A DNA stretch of 64,000 nucleotides, from positions 2,067,663-2,131,662 of the forward strand of contig NZ_LR701479.1 in the NCBI RefSeq assembly GCF_902498745.1, read 5' to 3'. Shown here piece after piece: positions 42,681 to 51,675 of this stretch. The stretch is from Erythrobacter sp. EC-HK427 (GTDB lineage: Bacteria > Pseudomonadota > Alphaproteobacteria > Sphingomonadales > Sphingomonadaceae). The stretch's first letter is position 1; each line of letters begins with the position of its first letter. Below the pieces are notes generated by a model. The model was not told where the DNA came from and searched no databases. It was given only the letters and a program-made list of their open reading frames with translations. The position numbers and the translations under genes were made by a program.

Positions 42681-43994
42681 TTATTCCCCGAACACCCGCG
42701 CGAAGATCGTGTCGACGTGCTTGAAGTGATAATCGAGGTTGAACTTGTCCGCCAATTCCTGCTCGCTCATCGCGGCGGCGACTTCCTCGTCCGCCTTGAG
42801 CAATTCGAGCAGCGAGAGTTGGCCGTCCGATTCCCACACCTTCATCGCGTTGCGCTGCACCAACCGGTAGGCGTTGTCGCGGGTGATGCCGGCTTGGGTC
42901 AGCGCCAGCAGCACGCGCTGGGAATGGACGAGGCCGCCCATTCGGTCGAGATTCTTCTGCATCCGCTCCGGATACACCAGCAGCTTGTCGACCACGCCGG
43001 TGAGGCGGGCGAGGGCGAAGTCGAGCGTGATGGTGGCGTCTGGGCCGATAAACCGTTCGACCGAGGAGTGCGAAATATCCCGCTCGTGCCACAGCGCCAC
43101 GTTTTCCATCGCCGGCAGGGCGTAGCTGCGGATCATCCGCGCTTGCCCGGTCAGATTCTCGGTGAGGATCGGGTTGCGCTTGTGCGGCATGGCGGAGGAG
43201 CCCTTCTGCCCCGGCGCAAAATACTCCTCGGCCTCCAGCACTTCGGTGCGCTGCAGGTGCCGGATTTCGACCGCGAGCCGCTCGATGCTCGAAGCGATAA
43301 CGGCCAGCGTGGCAAAATAGGCGGCGTGCCGGTCGCGCGGGATCACCTGCGTGCTCACTGGCTCCACCGTCAGGCCCAGCTGCTGCGCGACATATTCTTC
43401 CACCGACGGGTCGATATTGGCGAAGGTGCCCACCGCGCCGCTGATCGCGCAAGTGGCGATTTCGGCGCGGGCGGCCACCAGCCGCGTCCGGCAACGGTCA
43501 AACTCGGCATAGGCTTGCGCGAGCTTCAGGCCGAAGGTCGTCGGCTCGGCATGGATGCCGTGGCTGCGGCCAATAGTGGCGGTGTATTTGTGTTCCTGCG
43601 CGCGACGTTTGATGGCGGCGAGCAAGGCGTCCATGTCGTCCAGCAGCAGATCGGTCGCGCGCGCCAATTGCACCGCCAGCGTCGTGTCGAGCACGTCCGA
43701 ACTCGTCATCCCCTGGTGCATGAACCGCGCTTCGGGGCCGACCTGCTCCGCCACCCAGTCGAGGAAGGCGATCACATCGTGTTTCAGCACCGCTTCCTTG
43801 GCGTCGATAGCGGCGACATCGATGCCGGGGTTCGTCTCCCACCAGTCCCACAGCGCCTTCGCGCCGCTCGCGGGCACCACCCCCAGCTCGGCGAGCTTCT
43901 GCGTGGCGTGCGCTTCGATCAGGAACCAGATCTCGTATTTCGTCTCCGGCTCCCAGATGGCGGTCATGGCGGGGCGGGCGTAACGGGGGACCAT
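42681..43994 (-). CDS. purB: Adenylosuccinate lyase
   Basis: Two fumarate-releasing steps of purine synthesis. The 437-aa protein shows MTSSDVLDTTLAVQLARA, GRSHGIHAEPTTFGLK (general-acid His) and the fumarase-superfamily signature GSSAMPHKRNPILTENL. Length is typical. Downstream are a repeat and the lapA-pyrF pair. Confidence 0.96.
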   Translation of the reverse strand: MVPRYARPAMTAIWEPETKYEIWFLIEAHATQKLAELGVVPASGAKALWDWWETNPGIDVAAIDAKEAVLKHDVIAFLDWVAEQVGPEARFMHQGMTSSDVLDTTLAVQLARATDLLLDDMDALLAAIKRRAQEHKYTATIGRSHGIHAEPTTFGLKLAQAYAEFDRCRTRLVAARAEIATCAISGAVGTFANIDPSVEEYVAQQLGLTVEPVSTQVIPRDRHAAYFATLAVIASSIERLAVEIRHLQRTEVLEAEEYFAPGQKGSSAMPHKRNPILTENLTGQARMIRSYALPAMENVALWHERDISHSSVERFIGPDATITLDFALARLTGVVDKLLVYPERMQKNLDRMGGLVHSQRVLLALTQAGITRDNAYRLVQRNAMKVWESDGQLSLLELLKADEEVAAAMSEQELADKFNLDYHFKHVDTIFARVFGE

Positions 43995-44173
43995 GGGTAA
44001 CTCCGGATGGCAATGGACGTGCTGCGAGCGCGGCTAGGTGAGGGGAGATGCGATGGCAAGGCGCATATCGCGCCAATCTTCCCCACATTCCAAAAGAGAC
44101 GTTGATTCAGCGGGGTTTAGACTGTTTATTGCAATGCAGCCGCGCGCCGTTCGCGCTGCGACAGGGGATTTTC

Positions 44174-46957
44174 ATGTACAGGACACTCGCTGCCCTTCCG
44201 CTCGCCGCTATCGTCTGGAGCGCGCCCGCGCTTGCTGGCGAGGAACCGCAATATGCGCAAACCCCCGCATGGGTGCAGCAGGCCGATGTCCCGGCGCTGA
44301 TCGCCGAGCGTGGCCCGGCGGAAATCCTCTATGACCGGCAATTCCGGCTCGAAGCAGGGCTGGTGGTCGAATACACCGACAGCGTCTTCCGGATCGACAA
44401 TCCCGCGTCGCTGATGGACATGAATACGCAAAGCCTCACCTGGCTGCCCGACAAGGGCGATCTGACGATCCACCGCTTCGAAATCTACCGCGATGGCGAA
44501 GTGATCGATCTGGTGGCGCAGGGCGTGCGCTTCGAAGTGTTGCGCCGCGAACAGGGGCTGGAGCGCCGCCTGCTCGATGGCGAACTGACCGCGACCGTCT
44601 CCGTCCCGGGCCTCCGCGAAGGCGACGTGCTGCGGATCGCGCATAGCGTCACCCTGTCCGATCAGGCGCTGGGACACGAAGTGCAGGCGGCTGAATGGCT
44701 GCGCAGCGAGCCTTGGCAAGTGGGCACGGCGCGGGTGATGTTCAGCTGGCCTGCGGACGCGGAAATGTACTGGGATGTGGAAGACCGCGTGACGTTGCCC
44801 GAGCCCGAACTGCGCGACGGGTATCGCTGGTTGTCGCTCGATCTCCCGCTGGCAGAGGCCGATCCGGTGCCGCGCGATGCGCCCTATCGCTATCGCCGCC
44901 CGTCGGTGCTGCGCGTGGGCAGTTTTGCCAGCTGGGAAGAACTCAGCGCGCTGATGGTGCCGCATTTCGAAAGCGCGGCGCAGCTTGCCGCCCGATCGCC
45001 GGTTGCGGCGGAGGCGGCGCGGATCATGGCGCAGACCGACGATCCCCGCGAACGCGCCGCGCTCGCCACGCGGCTGGTGCAGGATGAAGTGAGCTATCTG
45101 CTCGACGGGCTCGATGGCGGGAATTATCTGCCGCAAAGCGCGGAGGAGACCTGGGCCATCCGCTACGGCGATTGCAAGGCGAAATCCGTCCTGCTGCTCG
45201 CCCTGCTGCGGGAAATGGGCATCACGTCGGAAACCGTGCTGGTGCACAGCCAAGCGGGCGATGCGATCCCCGAACTGCTGCCGCTGCCCGGCGCATTTGA
45301 CCATATGATCGTGCGTGCGGAGATCGACGGGGTGGTCTATTGGCTCGACGGCACGAGCACGGCGACGCGGGTGGCCAATCTCGCCGATGTGCCGCCGTTC
45401 CATTACGACTTGCCGCTGCGCGAAGGCGGATCGGGTCTGGTGGCGATGGAGCAGCGCGATCTGGCCCAGCCGCAAATGGCGATGCGGGTGACGCTCGACC
45501 AGTCCGCCGGGGTCGATTGGCCCGCGCTGATGACCATGTCGATGACGATGACCGGCCCCGCTGCGGCGCAAATCCAGGCGATGGCCGATGCCGACGATCC
45601 GGACCAGATGCGCATGATCGCCCGCAGCATGGGCAGCAGCAGGGAAGGCGTGATCAGCGCGATTACGCTGACTTACGATGATGACAGCGCCACTGGCGGA
45701 GCCGTGTTCACCGGCATCATGCGCCCCAGCTTCGAATGGCGTGACGGGCGCCTGCGCAGCATTGTCGAGGAAAACGCGCCGCCCACCTTCAATCCCGACC
45801 GCTCCCGCGCGGCGTGGCGGGATATTCCGGTGGCGACAGTGGGGCCTTCGCGCGCGCTGATGGAATCGGTGATCGTGCTGCCGCAGAACGGCGCGGGCTT
45901 CACACTGGTCGGGCCGACCGACATTTCTGCCGACATTGCCAATATGCGCGTTGCCGGAAATACGCAGATCGATGGCGGGGTGCTGACGGGCACTGTCGAA
46001 GTCTTTGAAACGCTAGGCGAAGTGGCAGCGGCAGATGTTCCTGCCCTGAAGCGCGAAGCGCGCCGCTATGACAGCATCATGACCGATCTTGTCCCGCCGG
46101 AAGATGTCGTGTGGCGCTGGGAACTGACCGATGCCGAACGGGCCGAGCGGGCGCAGCCGGTGCTCGATCTGCTGGAAGACGCCATCGCCTTTGCCGACGA
46201 GGATGACCACACGCCGCGCCGGTATCGCCTGTGGTTCATGCAGCATATCTACGATTATGCGGGCGCGCTGCCTGATATCGACTTCCTGATCGCGGAGGAG
46301 GCGTCCGCCTCGCTCTATGCCGAGCGCGCGTTTATCCACCAGTCGCTGGGCGATATCGATGCGGCGCTGGATGATCTGCGGATGGCCTATGATCTCGATC
46401 CCTCGCACAGCTATGGCCGCACGCTGGCCGATCTGCTGGCGCTTAATGGCGATGTGGCGAGCGGTCTCGCGATTATGGACGAACTTCCCGTCGCCGAGGA
46501 GGACGAGGCTTTCCACGCCTATTACACCGGCGTCTTGTTGGCGATGTCGGGCGATGTGGCGGGTGGCGAGGCGCTGATGACCGATATGGTCGAGGGCAAA
46601 CTGCAGGATAGCACCGCGCTCAATCTCGATTGCTGGTTCCGTGGCCTGTTCGAATTGCGGCTGGATAGCGCCGTGGAGCGCTGCACACAGGCTGTCGAAC
46701 GGTCGGACAATGCCGCGGCGCAGCTCGACAGCCGCGCGCTGGTGCATTTCCGGCGCGGGGATTACGATCTGGCCATCGCCGATCTCGATGCGGCGCTGGT
46801 GCTCGCCCCGGAAATGGCGGCGGCGCGCTATCTGCGCGGGATTGTCCGGTTGCACGCGGGCGATGCAGGCGGCGCGGAGGATGTCCGCCACGGCCTGCTG
46901 ATGTATCCGCCGCTCGCAGCCGAATACGCGCAGCACGGAATTGCGCCACCTGAATGA
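44174..46957 (+). CDS. DUF3857 / transglutaminase-like / TPR exported protein
   Basis: A 927-aa exported protein. MYRTLAALPLAAIVWSAPALAG is a signal peptide. Residues about 60-230 match DUF3857. The transglutaminase-like core (about 290-420) has Cys (RYGDCKAKSVLLLALLREMG), His (FDHMIVRAEIDG) and Asp (VYWLDGTSTATR). The last 300 residues contain TPR-like helices (SIDAALDDLRMAYDLDPSHSYG-like and RRGDYDLAIADLDAALVLAP). The triad suggests peptidase or crosslinking activity in the periplasm; the substrate is unknown. The start at 44174 is the ATG giving the signal peptide. Confidence 0.85.
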   Translation: MYRTLAALPLAAIVWSAPALAGEEPQYAQTPAWVQQADVPALIAERGPAEILYDRQFRLEAGLVVEYTDSVFRIDNPASLMDMNTQSLTWLPDKGDLTIHRFEIYRDGEVIDLVAQGVRFEVLRREQGLERRLLDGELTATVSVPGLREGDVLRIAHSVTLSDQALGHEVQAAEWLRSEPWQVGTARVMFSWPADAEMYWDVEDRVTLPEPELRDGYRWLSLDLPLAEADPVPRDAPYRYRRPSVLRVGSFASWEELSALMVPHFESAAQLAARSPVAAEAARIMAQTDDPRERAALATRLVQDEVSYLLDGLDGGNYLPQSAEETWAIRYGDCKAKSVLLLALLREMGITSETVLVHSQAGDAIPELLPLPGAFDHMIVRAEIDGVVYWLDGTSTATRVANLADVPPFHYDLPLREGGSGLVAMEQRDLAQPQMAMRVTLDQSAGVDWPALMTMSMTMTGPAAAQIQAMADADDPDQMRMIARSMGSSREGVISAITLTYDDDSATGGAVFTGIMRPSFEWRDGRLRSIVEENAPPTFNPDRSRAAWRDIPVATVGPSRALMESVIVLPQNGAGFTLVGPTDISADIANMRVAGNTQIDGGVLTGTVEVFETLGEVAAADVPALKREARRYDSIMTDLVPPEDVVWRWELTDAERAERAQPVLDLLEDAIAFADEDDHTPRRYRLWFMQHIYDYAGALPDIDFLIAEEASASLYAERAFIHQSLGDIDAALDDLRMAYDLDPSHSYGRTLADLLALNGDVASGLAIMDELPVAEEDEAFHAYYTGVLLAMSGDVAGGEALMTDMVEGKLQDSTALNLDCWFRGLFELRLDSAVERCTQAVERSDNAAAQLDSRALVHFRRGDYDLAIADLDAALVLAPEMAAARYLRGIVRLHAGDAGGAEDVRHGLLMYPPLAAEYAQHGIAPPE

Positions 46958-46964
46958 GCGCCTG

Positions 46965-47684
46965 CTAGATCACCCCCTTCGCCCGAAGGCTTACATGGCC
47001 TTCGCGCCCCACGATCACGTGGTCGTGCACGGTGATGCCGACATGGCGGCCGGCCTCGGCAATCGCCTTGGTAATTGCGATATCTGCGCGGCTCGGTTCG
47101 GGATTGCCGCTGGGGTGGTTGTGCACGAGGATCAGCGCGCTCGCGCCGCAATCGAGGCCGCGGCGGATGACTTCGCGCGGATGGATCGCAGCTTCGTCCA
47201 CCGTGCCATCGCCCACGTGGTGATCGAGCAGCAGGCGGTTCTTCGCGTTGAGATAGAGCACACGCACGCGCTCAACCGTCAGATGTGCCATGTCGATCGC
47301 CAGATAATCGAGCAGCGCCTGCCAGCTGCCTAGCACCGGCTTGTCCGCTACTTCGCTGCGCGCCATGCGGCGGGCGACCAGCGCGGCGATCTTGATCTGG
47401 CCGACGCAGGCATCGGACACGCCCTTCACCTGCTTGAGCGCGCCGGGCTCTGCGTTGAGCACGGCGGACAGCGAACCGAACCGCGCAAGCAGCGCCTTGG
47501 CCTGCGGTTTCGTGTCCCCCCGCGCCAAAGCGCCGAACAGCAGATATTCGAGCACTTCGTAATCCGCCAAAGCCTCTGCCCCACCGGTGAGGAGCCGTTC
47601 GCGCAACCGCGCGCGGTGCCCTGGCGCACCCGATTGCTTGGGCGCGCTGCCTGTTTCGGGGAAAAGAGATTCGGAATTCTCCAT
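46965..47684 (-). CDS. radC: RadC family JAB-domain protein
   Basis: A 239-aa protein with an N-terminal helix-hairpin-helix region (LADYEVLEYLLFGALARGDTKPQAKALL; QVKGVSDACVGQIKIAAL) and a C-terminal JAB/MPN metalloprotease-like domain with HNHPSGNPEPSRAD. A DNA-repair role for RadC is doubtful, and the catalytic activity is unproven. The start at 47684 has AAAGGGGAT directly upstream; an ATG at 47696 is the alternative. Diverges from the ATP synthase operon. Confidence 0.9.
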   Translation of the reverse strand: MENSESLFPETGSAPKQSGAPGHRARLRERLLTGGAEALADYEVLEYLLFGALARGDTKPQAKALLARFGSLSAVLNAEPGALKQVKGVSDACVGQIKIAALVARRMARSEVADKPVLGSWQALLDYLAIDMAHLTVERVRVLYLNAKNRLLLDHHVGDGTVDEAAIHPREVIRRGLDCGASALILVHNHPSGNPEPSRADIAITKAIAEAGRHVGITVHDHVIVGREGHVSLRAKGVI

Positions 47685-47760
47685 ATCCCCTTTCATACCG
47701 TCTGCCTTGGGCTTGTCTAACAGCGCCGCGCCCTTTTTCCGATTGCACAAGCACCAGAAG

Positions 47761-47800
47761 AAAAAGCAATCCTTCGACGAGCGCAGGATAAGCGGGTAAG
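47761..47800. repeat. Partial copy of the CCTGAGC...GTCGAAGG repeat
   Basis: The minus strand reads ACCCGCTTATCCTGCGCTCG, then TCGAAGGATTG and a T-rich tail, matching 34702-34740 (CCCGCTTGTCCTGAGCCTGT, CGAAGGACTGTTTTTC). It is the single-arm, opposite-orientation relative of the 34701 element, in the radC-atpI gap. Confidence 0.5.
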
Positions 47801-47937
47801 GGCTCCGCCAAAGGTCTAGGTCTTGCCCATTTCCGGCCCCACACGTGTTGACTCGCCACCACCCCCCTTCTAAGGGGGCGGCGCCCTTGGCGGGCACCTC
47901 TTTGCCCGTGCCATATTTCTGTCTTACAGGAGCAGGC

Positions 47938-48270
47938 ATGAGTGACGAGAAACCCGCACGGGAACCCATCGGTGAGGATGCGCGGATCGACGCGCTCGAA
48001 GCGCGGCTGAAAGCCGCACGCGAGCGGGAAGAGGAGCGCAACCGGACAACGGTCAAAGCGACCTCTGCCAGCGAGAAAGCGGGCAACAGGGCGCTGGCAG
48101 ACCTGCTTGGTGGTGTTCTTGGTGGAGCGATTGTCGGTTACACCGTCGGGTGGTTTTTCGACATCAATCCGTGGGCGCTGTTGGTGGGGTTGTTCCTCGG
48201 AATAATCGTCGCCTTCAGGAATATTATTCGCAGTTCCAGCAGTGGCCCGGATAAGGGCGCTGACAGCTAG
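47938..48270 (+). CDS. atpI: ATP synthase-associated protein AtpI
   Basis: A 110-aa membrane protein. A charged N-terminal helix (DALEARLKAAREREEERN) is followed by two membrane helices, LADLLGGVLGGAIVGYTVGWFF and NPWALLVGLFLGIIVAF, the AtpI pattern. It aids c-ring assembly or Mg uptake in other bacteria. The start at 47938 follows CAGGAGCAGGC. First gene of the F0 operon. Confidence 0.9.
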   Translation: MSDEKPAREPIGEDARIDALEARLKAAREREEERNRTTVKATSASEKAGNRALADLLGGVLGGAIVGYTVGWFFDINPWALLVGLFLGIIVAFRNIIRSSSSGPDKGADS

Positions 48271-48291
48271 AAGCGCAAGGGAAGCAATCAC

Positions 48292-49083
48292 GTGGCAGGC
48301 GAAGCCGAAGCTGGCAAAGTCGACCCCATGCACCAGTTCACTGTCGAGCCGCTGCTCGGCCAGGACTGGAACATTGGCGGGTTCAACATTGCTTACACCA
48401 ATTCCGCGATGTGGATGACGATCACCGCCGTGGTGTTGTTCGTCTTCATGCTCGGCGGGATGAAGCGCGAGCTGGTGCCCGGCCGCTGGCAGATGATGGT
48501 GGAAAGTTTCACCGGTTTTATCGACGATATGCTGGAAGCGAATATCGGCAAGGAAGGGCGCAAATATGTGCCCTATATCTTCAGCCTGTTCATGTTCATT
48601 CTCTTCGCCAACCTCCTCGGCCTGCTGCCGCTGGGCATTGTCGGCGTGCACCCGTTCACTTTCACCAGCCACTTCACCGTCACCGGCGTGCTGGCGATTA
48701 TGAGCTTTGCGATTGTGCTGATCGTCGGCTTCTGGAAGCACGGCCTGCACTTCTTTAGCCTATTCGTGCCGTCGGGCACGCCGCTGCCGATGGTCTTCGT
48801 GATCGCGCCGATCGAGTTCGTCTCGTTCCTGTTCCGCCCCTTCAGCCTCGCGCTGCGACTGTTCGTGGCGATGATGGCGGGGCATATCCTGCTGAAAGTG
48901 CTGTCGGGCTTCGTTATCAATGGTGCCAATGCCGGGATTGGCGTGGGCGCGATGGTAAGTATTCCTAGCTTTGCCCTGATGATTGGTATTTCCGCGCTGG
49001 AAATCTTGGTCGCAGGCATTCAGGCTTACGTGTTTGCACTGCTGACGTCGTTGTATATCAACGATGCTGAGCATCTGCACTAA
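48292..49083 (+). CDS. atpB: F0F1 ATP synthase subunit a
   Basis: Proton-channel stator subunit of F0. The 263-aa protein has five to six membrane helices. FRPFSLALRLFVAMMAGHILL carries the essential arginine facing the c-ring, and the last helix includes EILVAGIQAYVFALLTSLYI. The start is GTG at 48292, 21 bases after atpI. Confidence 0.96.
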   Translation: MAGEAEAGKVDPMHQFTVEPLLGQDWNIGGFNIAYTNSAMWMTITAVVLFVFMLGGMKRELVPGRWQMMVESFTGFIDDMLEANIGKEGRKYVPYIFSLFMFILFANLLGLLPLGIVGVHPFTFTSHFTVTGVLAIMSFAIVLIVGFWKHGLHFFSLFVPSGTPLPMVFVIAPIEFVSFLFRPFSLALRLFVAMMAGHILLKVLSGFVINGANAGIGVGAMVSIPSFALMIGISALEILVAGIQAYVFALLTSLYINDAEHLH

Positions 49084-49132
49084 ATTCAATTTTTCAATCT
49101 CTTATTAGTTTTACCTCTGAAAGGATAATACA

Positions 49133-49363
49133 ATGGAAGCAGAAGCTGCAAAGCTGATCGGTGCGGGTCTCGCTGCAATCGGTGCGGGCATGGCTGCGCT
49201 GGGCGTGGGCAATGTGTTCGGCTCGTTCCTCGAAAGCGCGCTGCGCAATCCGGGTGCCGCAGACGGCCAGCAGGGCCGCCTGTTCATCGGCTTCGCCGCA
49301 GCCGAACTGCTCGGCCTGCTGGCCTTCGTTGTGGCGATGATCATTCTCTTCGTTGAAGTCTGA
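49133..49363 (+). CDS. atpE: F0F1 ATP synthase subunit c
   Basis: Proton-carrying rotor subunit, 76 aa, two hydrophobic helices joined by the polar loop ALRNPGAADGQQ. The proton-binding carboxylate is Glu58 in FAAAELLGLLAF. The glycine-rich first helix contains GAGLAAIGAGMAALGVG. The start follows GAAAGGATAATACA. Confidence 0.97.
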   Translation: MEAEAAKLIGAGLAAIGAGMAALGVGNVFGSFLESALRNPGAADGQQGRLFIGFAAAELLGLLAFVVAMIILFVEV

Positions 49364-49441
49364 TACGAACTTGGCCGGTCGGGCGGTTCGCGTCCGGCCG
49401 GTTTTTGAACTTGCACTCGCGTTTACAGGCGGAATCCGTCC

Positions 49442-49936
49442 ATGCCCCAGATAGATCAAATGTCCGAAATCTGGTCCAGCCAGCTCTTCTGGCTGTTGAT
49501 CACGTTCGGCTTCGTGTTCTTTGTCATCGGCAAGGGCATGGTGCCCAAGGTGTTGGACACCGTGGGTATGCGTGACCAGCAGATCGCCGACGATCTGGCT
49601 GCGGCGCAGGCGTCGCGCGATGCTGCCGATGCGGCGGAAGAGGCATGGCGCCAGCGCGAGAATGCCAACCGTGAAGCGGCGCAGGCGCTGGTGAGCGAAT
49701 CCAAGGCCAAGGCGCAAGCCTCGACCGAAGCGCGCCTCGCCGAAGTGCAGGCGGGTATCGACGCCCAATTGGCAGAGGCCGAGCAGCGCATTGCTGCCAG
49801 CCGTGCCGAAGCCGCTGCCGAAATCGAAAGCGTCGCCGCCGAAGCCGCGCAGGACATCGCTGCACGGCTTGCCGGGGTAAAGGTCACCAAGACCGCTGCC
49901 AAATCTGCCGTGAAGGAGGCGATGCGCCATGCTTGA
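49442..49936 (+). CDS. atpG: F0F1 ATP synthase subunit b'
   Basis: Peripheral-stalk subunit of the divergent b' type found in phototrophs and alphaproteobacteria. The 164-aa protein has one N-terminal helix (LFWLLITFGFVFFVIGKGMVP) and a long Ala/Glu/Arg coiled coil. It overlaps the following b gene by eight bases. The b/b' assignment follows gene order c-b'-b. Confidence 0.9.
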   Translation: MPQIDQMSEIWSSQLFWLLITFGFVFFVIGKGMVPKVLDTVGMRDQQIADDLAAAQASRDAADAAEEAWRQRENANREAAQALVSESKAKAQASTEARLAEVQAGIDAQLAEAEQRIAASRAEAAAEIESVAAEAAQDIAARLAGVKVTKTAAKSAVKEAMRHA

Positions 49937-50471
49937 TCTGCTGACCGTTGCGGCGGAAGTCGCCGAACACGCCGGGGCGCATTCGGAGCCGACATTTGCT
50001 GGCCTGGAGCCCTATCAGTGGGTTTCGGTGGCGATGGCAGTGTTGCTGCTGTTCGTCTTCGGCTTTGCCAAGGTGCACAAGTCGATTGCCGGTGGTCTTG
50101 ATAGCAAGATCAAGGCGATCCGCGACAATCTGGAAGAAGCGAAGCAGTTGCGTGCCGAGGCCGAGGCGCTGCGGCAGGAATATGCCGACAAGATCGCCGG
50201 TGCCGAGAAGGATGCTGAGGCGATGCTCGACAATGCCCGCCGCGAAGCCAAGGGCATTGTCGCCAAGGCGGAAGAAGACACCGCCGCGATGATTACCCGC
50301 CGCGAACGCATGGCGCAGGACAAGATCGCCGCTGCCGAGCGTCAAGCCGTGGCCGAGCTGCGCGCCAAGGCCGCCGATGCCTCGACCGCTGCCGCCGCCG
50401 CGCTGATTGCGGGCAACCACGATGCCGCAGCCGACAAGGCACTGGCCGACGAGATGATCGCCAGCCTCTGA
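49929..50471 (+). CDS. atpF: F0F1 ATP synthase subunit b
   Basis: Second peripheral-stalk subunit, 180 aa, with one membrane helix (YQWVSVAMAVLLLFVFGFA) and a coiled-coil stalk (DNLEEAKQLRAEAEALRQEY). Its ATG lies inside the last codons of the b' gene. A strong terminator follows, closing the operon; the F1 genes are elsewhere. Confidence 0.92.
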   Translation: MLDLLTVAAEVAEHAGAHSEPTFAGLEPYQWVSVAMAVLLLFVFGFAKVHKSIAGGLDSKIKAIRDNLEEAKQLRAEAEALRQEYADKIAGAEKDAEAMLDNARREAKGIVAKAEEDTAAMITRRERMAQDKIAAAERQAVAELRAKAADASTAAAAALIAGNHDAAADKALADEMIASL

Positions 50472-50494
50472 CAGTTTGCGACATGATGGAACAC

Positions 50495-50532
50495 AAAAAG
50501 CGCGCCCCTTCTCCGGATCGGGCGCGCTTTTT
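50495..50532 (+). terminator. Intrinsic terminator of the F0 operon
   Basis: AAAAAGCGCGCCC (50495-50507) pairs with GGGCGCGCTTTTT (50520-50532), ending in a T-tract. It begins 24 bases after the atpF stop and is symmetrical enough to work in both directions. Confidence 0.92.
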
Positions 50533-50590
50533 CGTTGGCATTTGCGCCGATTGTGCTAATGCGAGCGAATTGCAATAAGGGTCCGATCGA

Positions 50591-51151
50591 ATGAATCGCG
50601 TGCTTCTCACCAAACTCCATCTCGTCGCTGCTGCCTTCATGTTCCCGGCGGTGCTGATGTTCCTTGTGACAGGGGGGCTCTACACCTGGGGCAATAAGGG
50701 CGAGTGGATCGAGAGCACGCAAACGGTCACGCTCTCGCAGCCCTATGCCGAGCTGGACGAGGCGGGCCTGCGCGCGGCTGCCATCGACGCGCTCGAAGCG
50801 ACCGGCCAACCTGCGCCGAGCGGCGAAGCAAGCGTTGACGGCGAGGGGGCAGAGCAGAGCCTGATCTGGACCGGCGCCCGCAGCGAGGCGAGCGTTGCGG
50901 CCAGTGCCGACCCGATGGTGGCCGCAGTCGCGGTGAAAGAAGCGACCGTCCACCGCTGGCTGGTGCAACTGCACAAGGCCAAGGGCAGCGTGTGGTTCAA
51001 GCTCTACGCCACCGCGCTCGCGCTGGTGCTCTTCCTGCTGGTGCTGAGCGGCGTTATGATGGGTCTGCAGGTCAAGGCCCTGCGCCGCCTGACGATTACC
51101 GCGAGCAGCGTGGGCGCGGCAGCTTTCGTGGGGTTTGTTTTGTTGGGTTAG
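50591..51151 (+). CDS. PepSY-associated membrane protein
   Basis: A 186-aa protein with an N-terminal helix (LHLVAAAFMFPAVLMFLVTGGLYTWG), a periplasmic segment of about 90 residues resembling a PepSY domain, and two C-terminal helices beginning at KLYATALALVLFLLVLSGVMMGL. The invariant histidines before the helices (KLHLV and VHRWLVQLHK) fit PepSY-TM proteins, which are often linked to siderophore or haem uptake. No such genes are nearby. Ends convergent with the GrpB-like gene, overlapping by four bases. Confidence 0.75.
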   Translation: MNRVLLTKLHLVAAAFMFPAVLMFLVTGGLYTWGNKGEWIESTQTVTLSQPYAELDEAGLRAAAIDALEATGQPAPSGEASVDGEGAEQSLIWTGARSEASVAASADPMVAAVAVKEATVHRWLVQLHKAKGSVWFKLYATALALVLFLLVLSGVMMGLQVKALRRLTITASSVGAAAFVGFVLLG

Positions 51152-51675
51152 GGACTGGCGGGGCCAGTTAGCGCTTCCTCCAACAGGCGGGCAATGCAGG
51201 CGGATTTTGCCGACTGGTAGTCCGCCTTGATGGCACCTGTATCCTGCAAGGCAGCGCATTTCGCAGCCGCATATTCCGCCCGCGCGGCGTCGTGTGTGCG
51301 CAAGTAATCCCTGAAGGCCAAATGCCGGGCAATTTCGGGCGCACCGATGGTGAAGGCGTGCAGGTGGTGGCTGCGCTGACCTTCACGGTCACTCTTCGCG
51401 AAATAGCGACGACCCGCGATCCCGTACTCACCGCGCGCGGTGTAACCCAAGGCGGCAAGGGCGGGCGTCGCCGCGTCCAGTGCCGCCAGAGTTTCCGTCT
51501 CCACCAGAATGTCGATCACCGGTTTGGCTAACAGTCCCGGAACCGCAGTGCTGCCAATGTGGTGAATGTGAACGCAAGCCAGCCCAATCGCCGCTCTGAT
51601 TGCCGAAGCCTCGTTTGTAAACTCAACAGGCCAAGCGGAGGTATAGGGGACGAGGCTGACCGTTCCGCTCAGAAT
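51148..51675 (-). pseudogene. GrpB-family gene without a canonical start codon
   Basis: The minus-strand frame from 51675 encodes a GrpB-like (UPF0157) protein: SLVPYTSAWPVEFTNE near the N-terminus, HIGSTAVPGLLAKPVIDILV, then ARHLAFRDYLRTHDAARAEYAAAK. These N-terminal motifs lie upstream of the first in-frame ATG, GTG or TTG (GTG at 51519), so a protein starting there would lack the signature. No canonical start exists between 51675 and 51519. An ATG at 51679 is in the wrong frame by one base. Either a one-base indel or assembly error damaged the start, or a rare ATT/CTG start is used. The function of the family is uncertain (possible nucleotidyltransferase fold). Confidence 0.6.

Noticed and set aside
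49133-49363. Possible Na+-type subunit c
   Set aside because: The carboxylate helix lacks the extra Gln/Thr/Ser ligands expected for Na+ binding; the protein looks like a standard H+ rotor.
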